In this document: piece by piece, positions 37,139 to 55,648 of the stretch
How positions within the stretch are numbered: the stretch's first letter is position 1
Layout: every line of letters starts with the position of its first letter
Assembly: GCF_016859285.1 (NCBI RefSeq)
Contig: NC_053418.1
Coordinates: 20,580,829 to 20,644,828 of the forward strand
Direction: 5' to 3'
DNA: 64,000 bases
Origin: Xiphias gladius
Lineage: Eukaryota > Chordata > Actinopteri > Istiophoriformes > Xiphiidae
Position numbers and translations under genes: made by a program
Notes under the pieces: model-generated
Database searches by the model: none
Told to the model about the DNA's origin: nothing
What the model saw: the letters and a program-made list of their open reading frames with translations, nothing else

Positions 37139-40100
37139 CATTTGTTGAACCGCTCAGATCCCAGTTTCTGCTTGAGCCCCACTGTGCTGATACATAACAA
37201 ACAATATCTGTCTGTCTGTCTGTCTTTGGCTAAATCCCCAAGTCTTGATATGATCTGCCCTTGGTGATTCTAATTATTGACTGTGAAAAGACTTACTCTG
37301 TTGACAACAAACAGCGGCATTAACACAGCAAATCCAACCAAGGCATCACAAGCACATTTTCTATGATTATTACAAATATAAACATGCAGGGTTTGTAGAT
37401 CTGAGACCAGACTTTGGGACTTAGTGTCACGGGTTTCCTTCATCAGAATCACTCCATTCATCAAGTTACTGTTTGCAACTCCACTACATCCCTAACCAAA
37501 GGGAAAATGTGTTAAATACACGTATTTGGCTAATTTGTTTCCTTATTCTTTTGTGCCATCGTGACATGATTCATTTGTATGTCATAGCTACTAATAGTTA
37601 AGTTTTTGTAGCTACCTTGTTTTATTAGTTTGAATAGGAAATTCTCCCTATTGTTAATAAGTCTTTCTGTCACCATGTTCCTTTTCATACTGGCCTGCAA
37701 CACTGCTAATACAAGCTGTCAACACTCCATATTTGCCCCAAGTATTTGTCAAGTTGCCAAGTTCACTCACCATTTCTTTCCTAATATACAGTATGGTTAT
37801 GCTGTTAAAGGACTATTCTAGTGTTTTATCATGTTTCAGCTCATTCTCTACAAATAATGTATAACTTACATTACTGTTAACTTTTGTCCACAGTGTACCA
37901 ATATTTATTAGATCAAATTTCTATCTTAAAGGCAGCCACCGGTTTACATTCATTTCTCTACAGTAAGAAAGTCAACATACTTGAACTTAACTTGACATGT
38001 ATTCCATCACAGTGAGCCTTTTGTTGTCTTTGATTAAGTCAAAGTAATTTTTCTGTGGTAACGTAGTTGCAAGCAAGAAAAGTCAGTGTGTGTTCAAGCA
38101 TAACATAACATCTGACAATGAAGGTAAGTCTCCTAAAATCAGCTTTTTTTAAATGCAGGAAATAATGAAAGTTTCTTCTATAGAGCTTCTGACACAATAG
38201 CTTGGAAATGCTGAAGCTCAAAACTGTAATGCTAGAGAGTCCTGGACATATCAAAATCTGGTTTTCAAAACAATCCCCGGTCTGACTAAATGTTCACTGC
38301 GATGGATTACTTATCTCAAGCTCAAGCCTGTAAGTTGATTATCATAGTGTACTGAAATGGCTACATTGAGGAAAAGTATCAGCAGTAATGTATACGTAAT
38401 TTTCTAGTTAATGGGCTAAAACCTAAAAAAAAAAGAAAAATCTTGTGTAGTCCTTAACCATGGACATAGGAATGGCGAGTGCACACAGTCATCAGGTATT
38501 GTGGTTTTAGGAGTTGAATGGGGGCCAATCATGCCAAAGTCCTATACACTCTAAAGTCAGATTCATTTAAAGCTATCTTGCAGACAAGGTGACCCCGGTC
38601 GGACCGGTCACCCTTGCACATGTGTGGACCACCATATAGAGCTCAGGACAAAAGCTTACATACGTGGAAGGGCATGATGGCGTGCTGTGGCCCTTTTGGT
38701 TTGAGGCACTGACATTGAGTGCTGCTGTCAGCTTCCCCACAAAGCGCATTGTGGTGTTGTAGATTGATCGCTTCACCCTCTGGATCTAGTTTGCGTTTGT
38801 AGAGTTTTTTTTATGATGTTTTGTACTGTACCTGATAAAAGAAGAATAATCACTATAGCTGATTTATTTTTGTATAAATTAAGGCAATAGGATTACAGTC
38901 TTATCACTGTAGTTTCTTTAGCTGTCTTTCTCGGACTGATTGTAGATGGAAGGTGGCTTGAAGGTCAGGTAACCTTTTTTGTAATATAACATTGGGACGT
39001 TTTGTTCATTCTGGCAGGTATTTGTTTGAAAGCTAGAGACTTTCTGTGACATCAAGGAAGTGTGTCGTTTCTGGCGTGGGATGTCCAAAGGAAAGTATTT
39101 TCAGGTGTCAGTACCTCTGGAGTCATAAGCACTATAATGTTGTTTTTTTTTTTAAATTTGGCTGACTGTAACTGATGTCTATGTAGAACCCATTTGGACA
39201 CTTCAGAGTTTGATTCTGAGTTAATTTTGGATCTTAAAGTTTGTTTTTTTTGTGCCATGGTTTTGTTTATGAATAATTTTGCTCGCTGTGAAAGAATAGG
39301 TCCTTGTAGGCCTGAATGGGAAAGGCATTTTAATCAATCTGTAATGTTCAAACTGTTAAATCAGGTTCTCTCTAAAGCTAGTCAGGTCAATTGACTAGGC
39401 GGAGTTACTGATTTAGAATTATTGTATGAAATGTCTTCTCTCCCCTGTGATGCAGGGGTAGCTCTACTATATCCTCTCCAGACGTGTTTATTTAAAAAGG
39501 AGAATTTGTGATGCACTTGGCTTGCAGTCGATTGTTGTATGGAAGCCATCGTTAATGACTGTGTTGAACATGGGAAAATTTAACTCCACTGTTTCTCTGC
39601 TACACTATGCTTCGGTGCTGCCACTTCTCTTTGAAGCAAACTGGCTGATTATAGCATAATTTCCACTTCATTACAATTGTGTTCTGGTGTCAGATTAAGC
39701 CATTGAATCAGGGCATGAATCTTTTAGGTCCACTGGGTTACATTTATGTGTCACTCTTACCATAGACAACTGATTTCCAGTCACTAGGATGCCACCAAAA
39801 TAACCACCCAACTCCATATGTGGTGTTAAGCTACTGTTGAGTGTCTCTCTCTCAGGGCTCTGGATAATGTCCTCTAGTAATATGACACCTTGCAAATCTT
39901 TTTTTAATTTTGAACCTTCAACCTGTTGAAAAACAACTTTTCTTTATTGTCTGATGCAAGATTGTGTGAGGGTTGATCAAGTTATTTCCCTCATGTCATA
40001 TACGTACAAATCTGTATAACATGCCACCTTTCTCCCATTCCACGGTCAAGGATGATTCAATGAGTTAGCCACCACTCAACAAGGAGAGCTGTCCATTCAA

Positions 40101-41043
40101 TATGAGATCAGTAATCAGCTTTGCTCGGTCATTCATTCAAAGGAAGCATTTACTCACTCACTCATTCACTGTTGAATAATTACTCCTCTGACAACATGCT
40201 GGAAGTGAGAAATGTTTGAAAATGCAGAAATCTATAAATCGAAATAGTACTATATTAGAATTGGCAAGTTTCCTTTTTGAAAAAATCTTAACGTTGGCTT
40301 TTACAAAATCCCATTTTTGCAGACACAGCAGAGATGGTCATCACACTGACATTTTATAAAATATTACCAAACCAGTCTTTTTCACTTTCCCCTCATGTCT
40401 CTGATGCTGTTGTTCAAAGCTATGGTGTAAACTACAAAGATGTTCAGAGGAACCTTATTGCCTTTCTTATAGCATTAAGAAGAAATAAGATAATCAAGTA
40501 TGTTTCTTGAACTTTCTGGCATGCCAGACAGGAGACTGCTCAGGGGAATTTTACTGCTGTTGTGTGATCAAAACCTTGTACCTTCAAGAAGGCAGCTTTT
40601 CAGGAAAAACTGCCTGACTTACAGGCAGATCATGGTAGATCATACTTTTTTTTTCTTCCACATTCAAGTTTCTATTAAGGCTTTTGAATATGAACCTTGG
40701 GTCAACTCAACTTGTCCTATATACACTATAACGGATCATGAAATCTCAAGGAAACTGTCTAAATTGGAGTTAAGAGGTTTTTCCACTTGCAGCAGCAGTA
40801 TATACATGTCTAATGTATCACAGGAGTTAAAACAAAATGCACTTTTATTTTTGTGAACTTCATTAATTTGTATTTTTTTTGTTTTTGTTTATTTCTTTCA
40901 AGGGGCTCTTGAATAAAGATTGTTGGAGAGTTTTGGTGATCTGTTTAAATGGTTCATTGTACAGCTATGTTTGTCTTTGTCAAATGGAATAAAGTACACT
41001 TTAGATGAAAAGTAATGAATTTCAAACCTGGATTCTGAATAAA
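37139..41043 (+). other. ppp2r2a: ppp2r2a 3' UTR (inferred) with clustered poly(A) signals
   Basis: No further gene is visible after the ppp2r2a stop. The first canonical AATAAA motifs are a cluster at 40,912, 40,988 and 41,038, implying a 3' UTR of up to about 3.9 kb. Long AT-rich 3' UTRs are usual for this gene. Use of these sites is inferred. Frames in this stretch are short and not protein-like. A GC-rich hairpin lies at 38,585-38,616. Confidence 0.5.
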
Positions 41044-42303
41044 AAAGAATGAACTGCTTTATGGTTTGTGTATGGAAGATAATGTGCTGTAAACGTGAAA
41101 TGATTACATAAGCTTTATCAAGATGTTTTTGTTACTGTAGGGATTTGAATTACAAAACTAAGCCTAACATACAGTTTCTAAATCAAAATCACTTTTCAAA
41201 GCATGGTTGAACCTATTTTAGACCCGTTTCATCACCAAGGCAGAGTTGCTGCGGTGTTTTTAAAAAGGGCAAAATATTTTCAAATTTCTGCTGCTCTGTC
41301 AGACAATGCTGGTCTTACTAAAATCATTGTCTAGGAATGTAAATACCGCTGCAATTCCCTTCTTACTGGGAACCCTCTGATCATGATGACTTCTCCGAGA
41401 TATTCTCAAGATATCTCAGCAGCAGAGAAATACCACTGCTATGCATCCATTTGAAGCTAAGCAAATAATTTTCCAACATAGTGTGCAGTTTTATGACAGC
41501 AGTCTGCACCTGCTCCCACCATCTCAACCCTCTTGGGGAAGGGGCAGAGGGTTACTCAAGTGCTGCCTTTTTCTGTGAAACCTCTCTGAAATCACATGTT
41601 GCGCATGTAACCCGATGCCTATCACATGATACTATGCAAATGCAGCACTTGACATTTATTCACCAAAAACAAGTTATTCATAATCCACTAGGACCCTTTT
41701 GTTGACCTGTGAGAGCAGTGATGTATATTAGACCCATTCTCCACAGCTCTACAGCAAACACTACCGATGGATATGCACACCTACCTGCATTAATAGCTAA
41801 GTCAAGCCATGTAGCCCAGCATTTATATTTGGATAGTGAGTGATAGGAGGTGACTGGGGCTAGCTTTACTACTATCATCAGTCCTCAAACCCTCCGCAGA
41901 CTCAGATGGCCCAGATAGAAAGAGTCCACCCAGGTCCTTCACTCCAACACATCAGCAGGTCAGGACCTGATGATAGCACAAATGTCATGTACTTATATCA
42001 GCCATAAATGCCCTGGATAAACTTCATTCTTATTCATTTAATTGTGACTGTTCATGCAAAATTTGTACTAAAATTTTTGGTGAATCTTGCATACTCATGT
42101 ACACTTGTGATGAGTGACCATTTTGACCTTTAACTAAAAATAACACGTTTAAAAGCAAAGGGGGGGGAAATGCCCTTCACTGGTGTAGAGCTGCCTTCAG
42201 ACTCTTGGCTGTCCGTGGTCTGGACCCTGGACATAGTCAGCGCCTGCGCACACAGTAGATTGTTGCGTGTCATGTTGATCAACGCTAAAACTGGCTAGTC
42301 AAC
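41044..42303. promoter_or_regulatory. bnip3l: Intergenic and bnip3l promoter/5' UTR
   Basis: Nothing gene-like is seen until the bnip3l start codon. The last 120 bases become GC-richer (CAGCGCCTGCGCACACAG). A single GCGTG at 42,265-42,269 matches the hypoxia-response core (RCGTG), which would fit the known HIF control of BNIP3L, but one 5-mer is weak evidence. No TATA box was noted. Confidence 0.35.
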
Positions 42304-45021
42304 ATGTCCACCTCTGCTGCTCAGCAATACAATAACGCAGAGCCCGGGCTTCACGGTACGTACCCTCGTCAGTTTTTCCATGCTCCCTGTTGCAAAGGCT
42401 ACGGTAGCTATTCTTAATACGTGTGTGTGTTTTGAGGATATTCGTGTAATGAAGAGTTTATTGTAAAAGTTACATCGGGTATGGAATTTCCTCTTCTTCT
42501 GGGAGGGGCGGAGGGTGATGTTGTTTTGGCGTCAACACGAGCTAGCCAATGGCTTTGCGATAAATGTTCGATTGATGGAATGGCAGCCAATCGCGTACAC
42601 AAGACGGCGTTGGGCGGGCTCTAGCCAAAAATAAAAACAAGTTTGGGACAAAAGACGAAATAAATGTTGTTTTTATTTGCTACTGTTATTTAAAAAATCC
42701 GGATAACAGGTTATATCAGTCTGACTCGTCGTGTAGTCGACTAGAGTCCAGTTGCCTTCTTTTTTATTCAACAAGCCACTGTCTTTCTAATGAAATGCCA
42801 ATTCTAAAGGGAGACAATGGTAGGATGTTAGCCAAAGTGCCTGCACACTAACAGCACATAAAACACATTTAAATCACCAAGCCGGCAAAAGGTGGGTACA
42901 GACTCGAGTCGATAAACGATTTCTTTACGGACCAAAACAGAAACCCTTATATATATGACAGCATCACAATTGGAACAGCGACGTGCCTGGGCAGATTGTC
43001 TCTCAATGCACCCCACAGTTATGCAAGAGAGCAGCATCGATGACAAACTCGTCTGTAAATGTGCAGTCGGTCATGCATACGTGCTTCGTCGAATGACATG
43101 AATTGTATTCTGTATTCAGCGAGCCTTTCATGGGGAAAAGGGCGTCTCATGCTATGAGGTTTACATTTTGTGCCCATTCAAGCCCACTGGCTATAAGAGA
43201 TTACATAACTCCTTCCTGTCTGGGGGAAAAAAAAAAAAAAATGTGCAAGCTGTTTGTGGGGCAGTGGCACAAAGACATGCATGCTATAATGGATGCAGTG
43301 CACAGCCGGTTTATTTGAATGCACAGTGGCAGTGGTACAGGAACTGTAGGTCGGCTCTTTCCTTTGGAAAGGAGACAGAGGTGTGATTCTATGTGGTATT
43401 CATTCAGCCGCTACGGTTTGCACTCTAACACAACAAGCCTAATTTCCCTTCCTTCCCTCCTCTTGACCTCTGTGTTGCCAAGGCTCTTGGGTAGAGCTGG
43501 AGCTGAATGGGAACACGGGGACCCAGGGCTTGCAGCCCGACCTGCTAATGACACCCGCTGCTGACCAAATAAACGCAAATGCTGGCGTGAGTCAAACTCT
43601 GCAGACCTTGGAAGTGGTGCCTGAGAATGATGAGACCCTTATTGGGGGATTAGAGCATGTGCCGTCATCCTCCTCCATCCACAACGGAGACATGGAAAAG
43701 ATCCTCCTGGACGCACAGCATGAATCTAGCCCAAGTAGCTCCTCCTGTGATAGGTAGGAATAAAGGCCATTATATGCTGTTTAAAGCTCTGACAAGTGTG
43801 TTTGCATGGAAGTAAAGTGGACTTCACTTTCTTTACTGTTAAAACATGAGGTTTTTTTTTTTTTTTTTTTAACTCCAATGTGTTGATTCAGTCCTCACAG
43901 GCCACCAAGTCCAGATCAGGATGAAGGTCAGATAACTTTTGATGTGGAGATGTCCAGCCCAAGAGATAGTCAGGTCAAACAATATATTTAACTCTATGGT
44001 TTAAAGCCTTTTCAAGTCTTTTCATTTTATGCTAAAACCTAACTGCTTTACCTCCACATTTGCAGTCAGAGGAAGATGGTGCGGAGAAGGACAGAGAGGA
44101 AGACATCCTAATGAAGACAGAAGTAGACTGGGTCTCTGACTGGTCCAGCAGACCAGAAAACATTCCACCAAAGTAAGCAGACGTTCACTTCCAGAATAAT
44201 TCTCAAATAGTTGTTCAAGATATTGTCTTCATTTGTTTTCTGAAATCATTTTGCATTAATTGGTTGGTTGATTACTCCTCTTAGAGAGTTCCACTTCAGG
44301 CATCCCCGACGTTCAGTATCTCTCAGTATGAGAAAGAGTGGAGTCATGAAGAAAGGTGGCATCTTCTCTGCTGAATTCCTCAAAGTCTTCCTCCCTTCCT
44401 TACTCATCTCACACATCCTCGCTCTTGGCCTCGGGTACGTCTGAATTCATCCACTTCTGCCCTCATGTAATGCAAGGCTCAGCTTTGCAGTGACAAAGTA
44501 ACATTTTCTCGAGTTGTACTGATGTTTTTCAGTTTTATGCATCTGATGCCTGTCTGCTCAGTCTTGGGCCTCTTTTATAAAGCCGTGAAAATGGTGAAGA
44601 GCAGACCTGCAGCACACTCCACAGCCAATCACCACCCGAATGATGCACCTACCAACTGCCTGCTGAAAGTTTAGGAGTAGAGTAGGAACCAGCATCTGAG
44701 GGAGTAGCTATTGTCACCTGCAAGTTGTAACTGTTCACTCGGATAATTTATTTCATTCAGAGGAACGAGCTGGCCTCCATGTGCATTAAAATGTGTACCT
44801 TAATTTTAATTTATCAATTGATATAGATTGATGACTTTATATCACTGTCACATCATTAGTGTCAGCATTTCCATTTTTCACTGTGTCCAATATCTTTTTA
44901 TGCATTATCCCATCCATTTTTTCTAAACTGGTTTGATTTCATGCATTTTCTGGATTTGATTTTTTTTTCTAGGGTGTACATCGGGAAGAGAATTGCCACA
45001 GCCTCCACCAGCTCTTACTGA
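42304..45021 (+). CDS. bnip3l: BNIP3-like mitophagy receptor (NIX)
   Basis: Outer mitochondrial membrane protein of the BNIP3 family that recruits LC3/GABARAP for mitophagy. Exons: 42304-42355, 43483-43753, 43892-43973, 44066-44172, 44285-44434, 44973-45021; all GT-AG; 711 nt, 236 aa (human 219). The N-terminus is [20 protein letters not shown]. The LC3-interacting WVEL motif straddles the start of exon 2 (GSWVELELN). Next come the hallmark block [20 protein letters not shown] then LLDAQHES, the BH3-like/conserved [20 protein letters not shown], and a C-terminal anchor [20 protein letters not shown] ending [11 protein letters not shown]. The anchor keeps the small-residue His motif (SHILALGLG) used for dimerisation. 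The exon 1 acceptor partner is AAG rather than CAG. An alternative last exon may exist in intron 5. Confidence 0.96.
42480..42620. promoter_or_regulatory. bnip3l: CCAAT/GC-box cluster in bnip3l intron 1
   Basis: Within 140 bases of intron 1 there is a GC box (GGGAGGGGCGGAGGG, about 42,500), two CCAAT boxes (AGCCAATGG near 42,544; AGCCAATCG near 42,586) and GACGGCGTTGGGCGGGC. The spacing resembles a core promoter in either direction. No transcript is visible, so this may be the downstream half of the bnip3l CpG island or a second start region. Confidence 0.35.
44533..44674 (+). CDS. bnip3l: Candidate alternative last exon of bnip3l
   Basis: GATGTTTTTCAG at 44,521-44,532 is a good acceptor. 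Spliced to exon 5 (ends CTC GG), the next base completes Gly and the frame stays open for 46 codons, reading [46 protein letters not shown], then TAG at 44,672. A variant poly(A) signal ATTAAA follows at about 44,785. The product would keep SHILALGLG but swap the rest of the anchor for another hydrophobic, then basic, tail. It could be a chance open frame in an intron; no expression evidence is available here. Confidence 0.35.
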
Positions 45022-46537
45022 ATAGAGGAAGAAGCAGTGCCTGGATGTTTTCCTGTCTCCACGTCTCTCCACCATCCTCCTGTAGTCGAGATGTCTCTCT
45101 GCATCTATTGTACGCTCACATTTCCCTTCCAGTCAGCATCCAATTGTGTCCCATTGTAGATGTTAGGTATAAAGGTGTACACATTACGTAATGTGGTTGC
45201 ACTACATCACATTTTGACACCGAGCAACATTGTATCTGTAGCAGTTGTCACTAACTTGAATCCAGTAGATAACAGATGCTGTTTCTGAATTTGATGTCAG
45301 ATGGCTTCAGGGTTTTGGATTTTTTCTGAAATTTCTCAACTTGTTTTGATGTTATGACATGAGAAATCTGGCCCTCTCCTAGGAATGAATGAACCAAAAA
45401 TATGCGCCATATCTGCAATACAAACTAACTGAATTGGCTCTGGGAACAGAAGGGACTTTTATCGCCTTAACTTTTTGAGCTTAACATTCAAGGTGCAGTA
45501 AACTGGCAGGTGGGCAACAATGATGCTGCACAAGTGGGATTTGTTTTTAAATTCCACACATTTTTGAGGGTAGAACTTGAATCATGTTGACTCCTGAGGG
45601 TTTCATTTAAAAGCTTTGTTTTTTGTTTTGTTTTTTTAAGGTGGAAAGCTTAAACATTGATGTAGTATGTAGCTCCAACATTTTACAGTGGGGTTGTTTG
45701 AGGATACTATGATTATGGAACAGAGGCCGGATGGCATTTTACCAGGCCATATGCTATTTTTATTTCTTTTTGCCTACATATCTTCTTCTTTAACACATAA
45801 TATAGCAGCAATGGCAAAGTGCCAAATTTTATTTTTCACCACTGCACATTGGTGATTTATCTTAGACTGTTTTTTGGTTTTCTTATATGTTTAGTTATTT
45901 AAAGATGTAGATGTAAAAAATTATTAAAGCTGTGATCTGCCCCATGTAATAGACACCTCTTGACATTGTACAATTTGTTTATACATTGGTATTAATGCAT
46001 ATTATGCATGCTTATGAATTGTTGCAGAGTAAGTAATGTGTTTTTGCTGTTGTTTAATTGCTGAAGGGTCAGTTGCAGAAACCACGGCAGAGGAAGGTAT
46101 TTCTAGGGGCCTCATTTAAGAGTGTTATCTGACTTATATCTAGATTTCACTTTGCAATCATTTCACATAGTTGATACAATTAACAGCGTACATTGTGTGT
46201 AGAACTTCCATAAAATGACATAAGAAGCATTTCCTGAAGAAAATGCATGTGATTTCTGTATATTGATGCTGATTGGATGACTGGATTACTCTTCTGTCAG
46301 TGTTTGTTAATGGATGGCATTACAATCATATGAGAAATCATTGGCCATAATGTACAATATTTGCTGTAGTGACAGTATTGGCTGTAGTGACAGTATTCGT
46401 TTTCAAGCTCTCAACATGCATTTAGGCTTTAATACATTACATAACTTATACTAACTCATAAACTGTACATGCCATCATAACAGGCTTATGTACAGTTGAT
46501 CAGTGTGCAATACAGATCGTTTTGGAATTTGAATAAA
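45022..46537 (+). other. bnip3l: bnip3l 3' UTR (inferred)
   Basis: AT-rich sequence without coding frames runs to a canonical AATAAA at 46,532-46,537. An ATTAAA at about 45,923 may be an alternative site. The direct repeat TGGCTGTAGTGACAGTATT (about 46,370-46,400) is present. Confidence 0.6.
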
Positions 46538-47440
46538 GTTTGTACTGTATACAGTGGCTGAGATATAAATACCAAGGAAGTGAATAGAGCTCCATAGACC
46601 TTAATGCATTATTTAAGCCATAATAACTAAGAAAATGAACATATCATTATGGGCTTCTTAGTGAGCAGCAAGTTAATTAATTTACATTTCATAAACAAGA
46701 ATATAATAATAAGTTTGAAAGAGAATAGACAGAATTATTTCATGTCTGGATAGGTTTTCAAATAGGATAAATCATACAGGCCATCAGCCCTCTCTGTCCC
46801 TTGCCTGGCAAATTCAGTTGTCACCACTCCTATATCCTCTGCTAAATCCACGTCCTTCCCTTCTGAATTGGGTAAGGTTTAAACTCCTCTTCCAACTTAA
46901 TATCCCTTAACTTCTGTGATAACCTAGCTACGTTAACAGAACACAATCAGTAAAAAATGAATTCTTATTTGTGTTATTAGCTAAATCATTTTAAAAAAGC
47001 TTCAAAATATCCTCATGCATGTGTAACCCTTTTCAAATCCAGGGAAGATTCACTAAGAGCAATGCTCTTTTTTCTCATGTGTACACTCTCAGTTATAAAT
47101 GCCTGGAAGCTGTACATCCACAGTAGGCCACTGAGCAGCTGCAGAGTTTAGGATTAAGGTTCTTGCTCAAGGGCTCCTCGGTAGCAGTAATGGATGCCTC
47201 TGTTTGACTTTCACTACGCAGATCTATCCTGGCGGTTCAGGGATAAAACCTTTTCAACACAGGCTCACTTGTCTAACTTTTTTTAAGGCCACGGATGCCC
47301 CAAATTGTACATCTAAAAAGCATCTGTTTTCCTTGCTTTTTTGCTTCATGGTCCTTTTCTCCACTGTCATTATGTGAAATTTTATTCCGTCCATCTGATT
47401 GTTATCATACTGGTAAACATGACATTAAAGTGAAACGTCG
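46538..47440. other. Intergenic, nothing recognised
   Basis: No gene, RNA or defined repeat is visible between the bnip3l poly(A) signal and the element at 47,447. Confidence 0.5.
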
Positions 47441-47446
47441 GTCACC

Positions 47447-47815
47447 ATGGGTGGATTATGGGTCTTACTGGGCACAGGTCCAGGGGGTTAAAGGGTCAGG
47501 GAGCCTGTGTGCCAGAACCTCTGTTTTAGGTGACTGTTAATATTTCTAGTTAGCAAGTCAATCAAATGACAACAAAGAGACTCAAACCAACTACAAAAAA
47601 ACGCAAATCAACCACAAAATCGCAGAACAGCTGCAAAAAGATGCAAGAAGACTAAACAGACACAAAATGACTTCAAAGAGATACAAAATTACCATAAAGA
47701 GGCGCAAAGCGACTACAAACAACTGTCTTGGGTGTCTTCCTCTTAGGTGGAGGGGTGTAAAAGGGAGGCCTTTTACATGTCTGTGCCCAGGGGCCCATTG
47801 TCTCATAATCCATCT
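47447..47815. mobile_element. Interspersed element with inverted ends and internal CAAA tandem motif
   Basis: The left end ATGGGTGGATTATGGGTC with CTGGGCAC is mirrored by the right end GTGCCCAGGGGCCC with GTCTCATAATCCATCTA, whose complement reads TAGATGGATTATGAGAC. The interior 47,560-47,720 is an imperfect tandem of CACAAAATGACTACAAAGAG type, a pattern found in a common fish DNA-transposon-like repeat. Target duplications are not clear. Confidence 0.6.
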
Positions 47816-48230
47816 ACTTTGCTCAGGGTGATAAATAGTGTTTCAATTATTTTCAACTATACATGCAATAATCGAAAGTTTATCCATTCCACAAACAACT
47901 ATTGATGCAAGGTATAAGACAAACCGCCACAAAATGTGACTGCTCCTTATATAAAGTTCTTCTGGGATGACAGAAATGAACCAGCTCATTTACAGAAATA
48001 TGGTATTGGATAATTAACAAACCTCTTATATAACCGAGGATAAATGTTTTTTTACGTTTGGCAATTGTAATTGTAATTATAACTGTAATTATTCTATTGC
48101 CCAGGAACCTGTTGAGATCCCTGACTGGTGCTGATCTGACCAAGTCAATGAAAACAGGTAACGCCTATAACCTGTTTGCCCCCAAAACTGGTGATAACAC
48201 ATTACAGAAACATGGAGCTGCGACTGTGCA
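47816..48230. other. Region upstream of dpysl2, no gene
   Basis: AT-rich and short (TAATTG)n-like sequence around 48,060-48,100 precedes the GC-rich promoter. No protein-like frame was recognised. Frames that run into the promoter are composition artefacts. Confidence 0.4.
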
Positions 48231-48545
48231 GGGCGGGGCAGTGCGCATGCGCGGTACCTCTTCGTGGCCCTTCTGTTCTTGGTCCCCGTCTGGTCTTCAG
48301 GGACCCATTCTAGCAGTAAATCTAAGGATACGACTGTCAGGCAGCGGTATAACGTCTCCTTTCAAGTCATTTGTTAGGCTGCGCCGTGCGAACGTTCCTT
48401 GCTATCGACAGGGACCGCCCAGGGCGTCGACTGGCCAACAAGCAGAGCATCCATTCATCCTTTCATTGGCAGCTGAGCTTTTGCAGTCGAGCTAGCTCGC
48501 GTTAGCCAAGAGGCAGGGGGCATCTGTGTCAGAGGGTTCCTCAAA
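48231..48545 (+). promoter_or_regulatory. dpysl2: dpysl2 promoter / 5' UTR with GC box and NRF1 site
   Basis: GGGCGGGGC (48,231-48,239) is a GC box, followed directly by TGCGCATGCGC (48,242-48,252), a perfect palindromic NRF1 site. The start codon is about 295 bases downstream. CpG density is high through to the ATG and there is no TATA box. NRF1 sites are common in TATA-less neuronal and housekeeping promoters. The transcription start is inferred. Confidence 0.6.

Positions 48546-55648
<7,103 letters not shown>

Noticed and set aside
48058-48495. 145-codon plus-strand frame before dpysl2
   Set aside because: It spans AT-rich spacer and the CpG promoter, has no family resemblance, and does not join the dpysl2 exons. 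It also does not match the long-form CRMP2 N-terminus.
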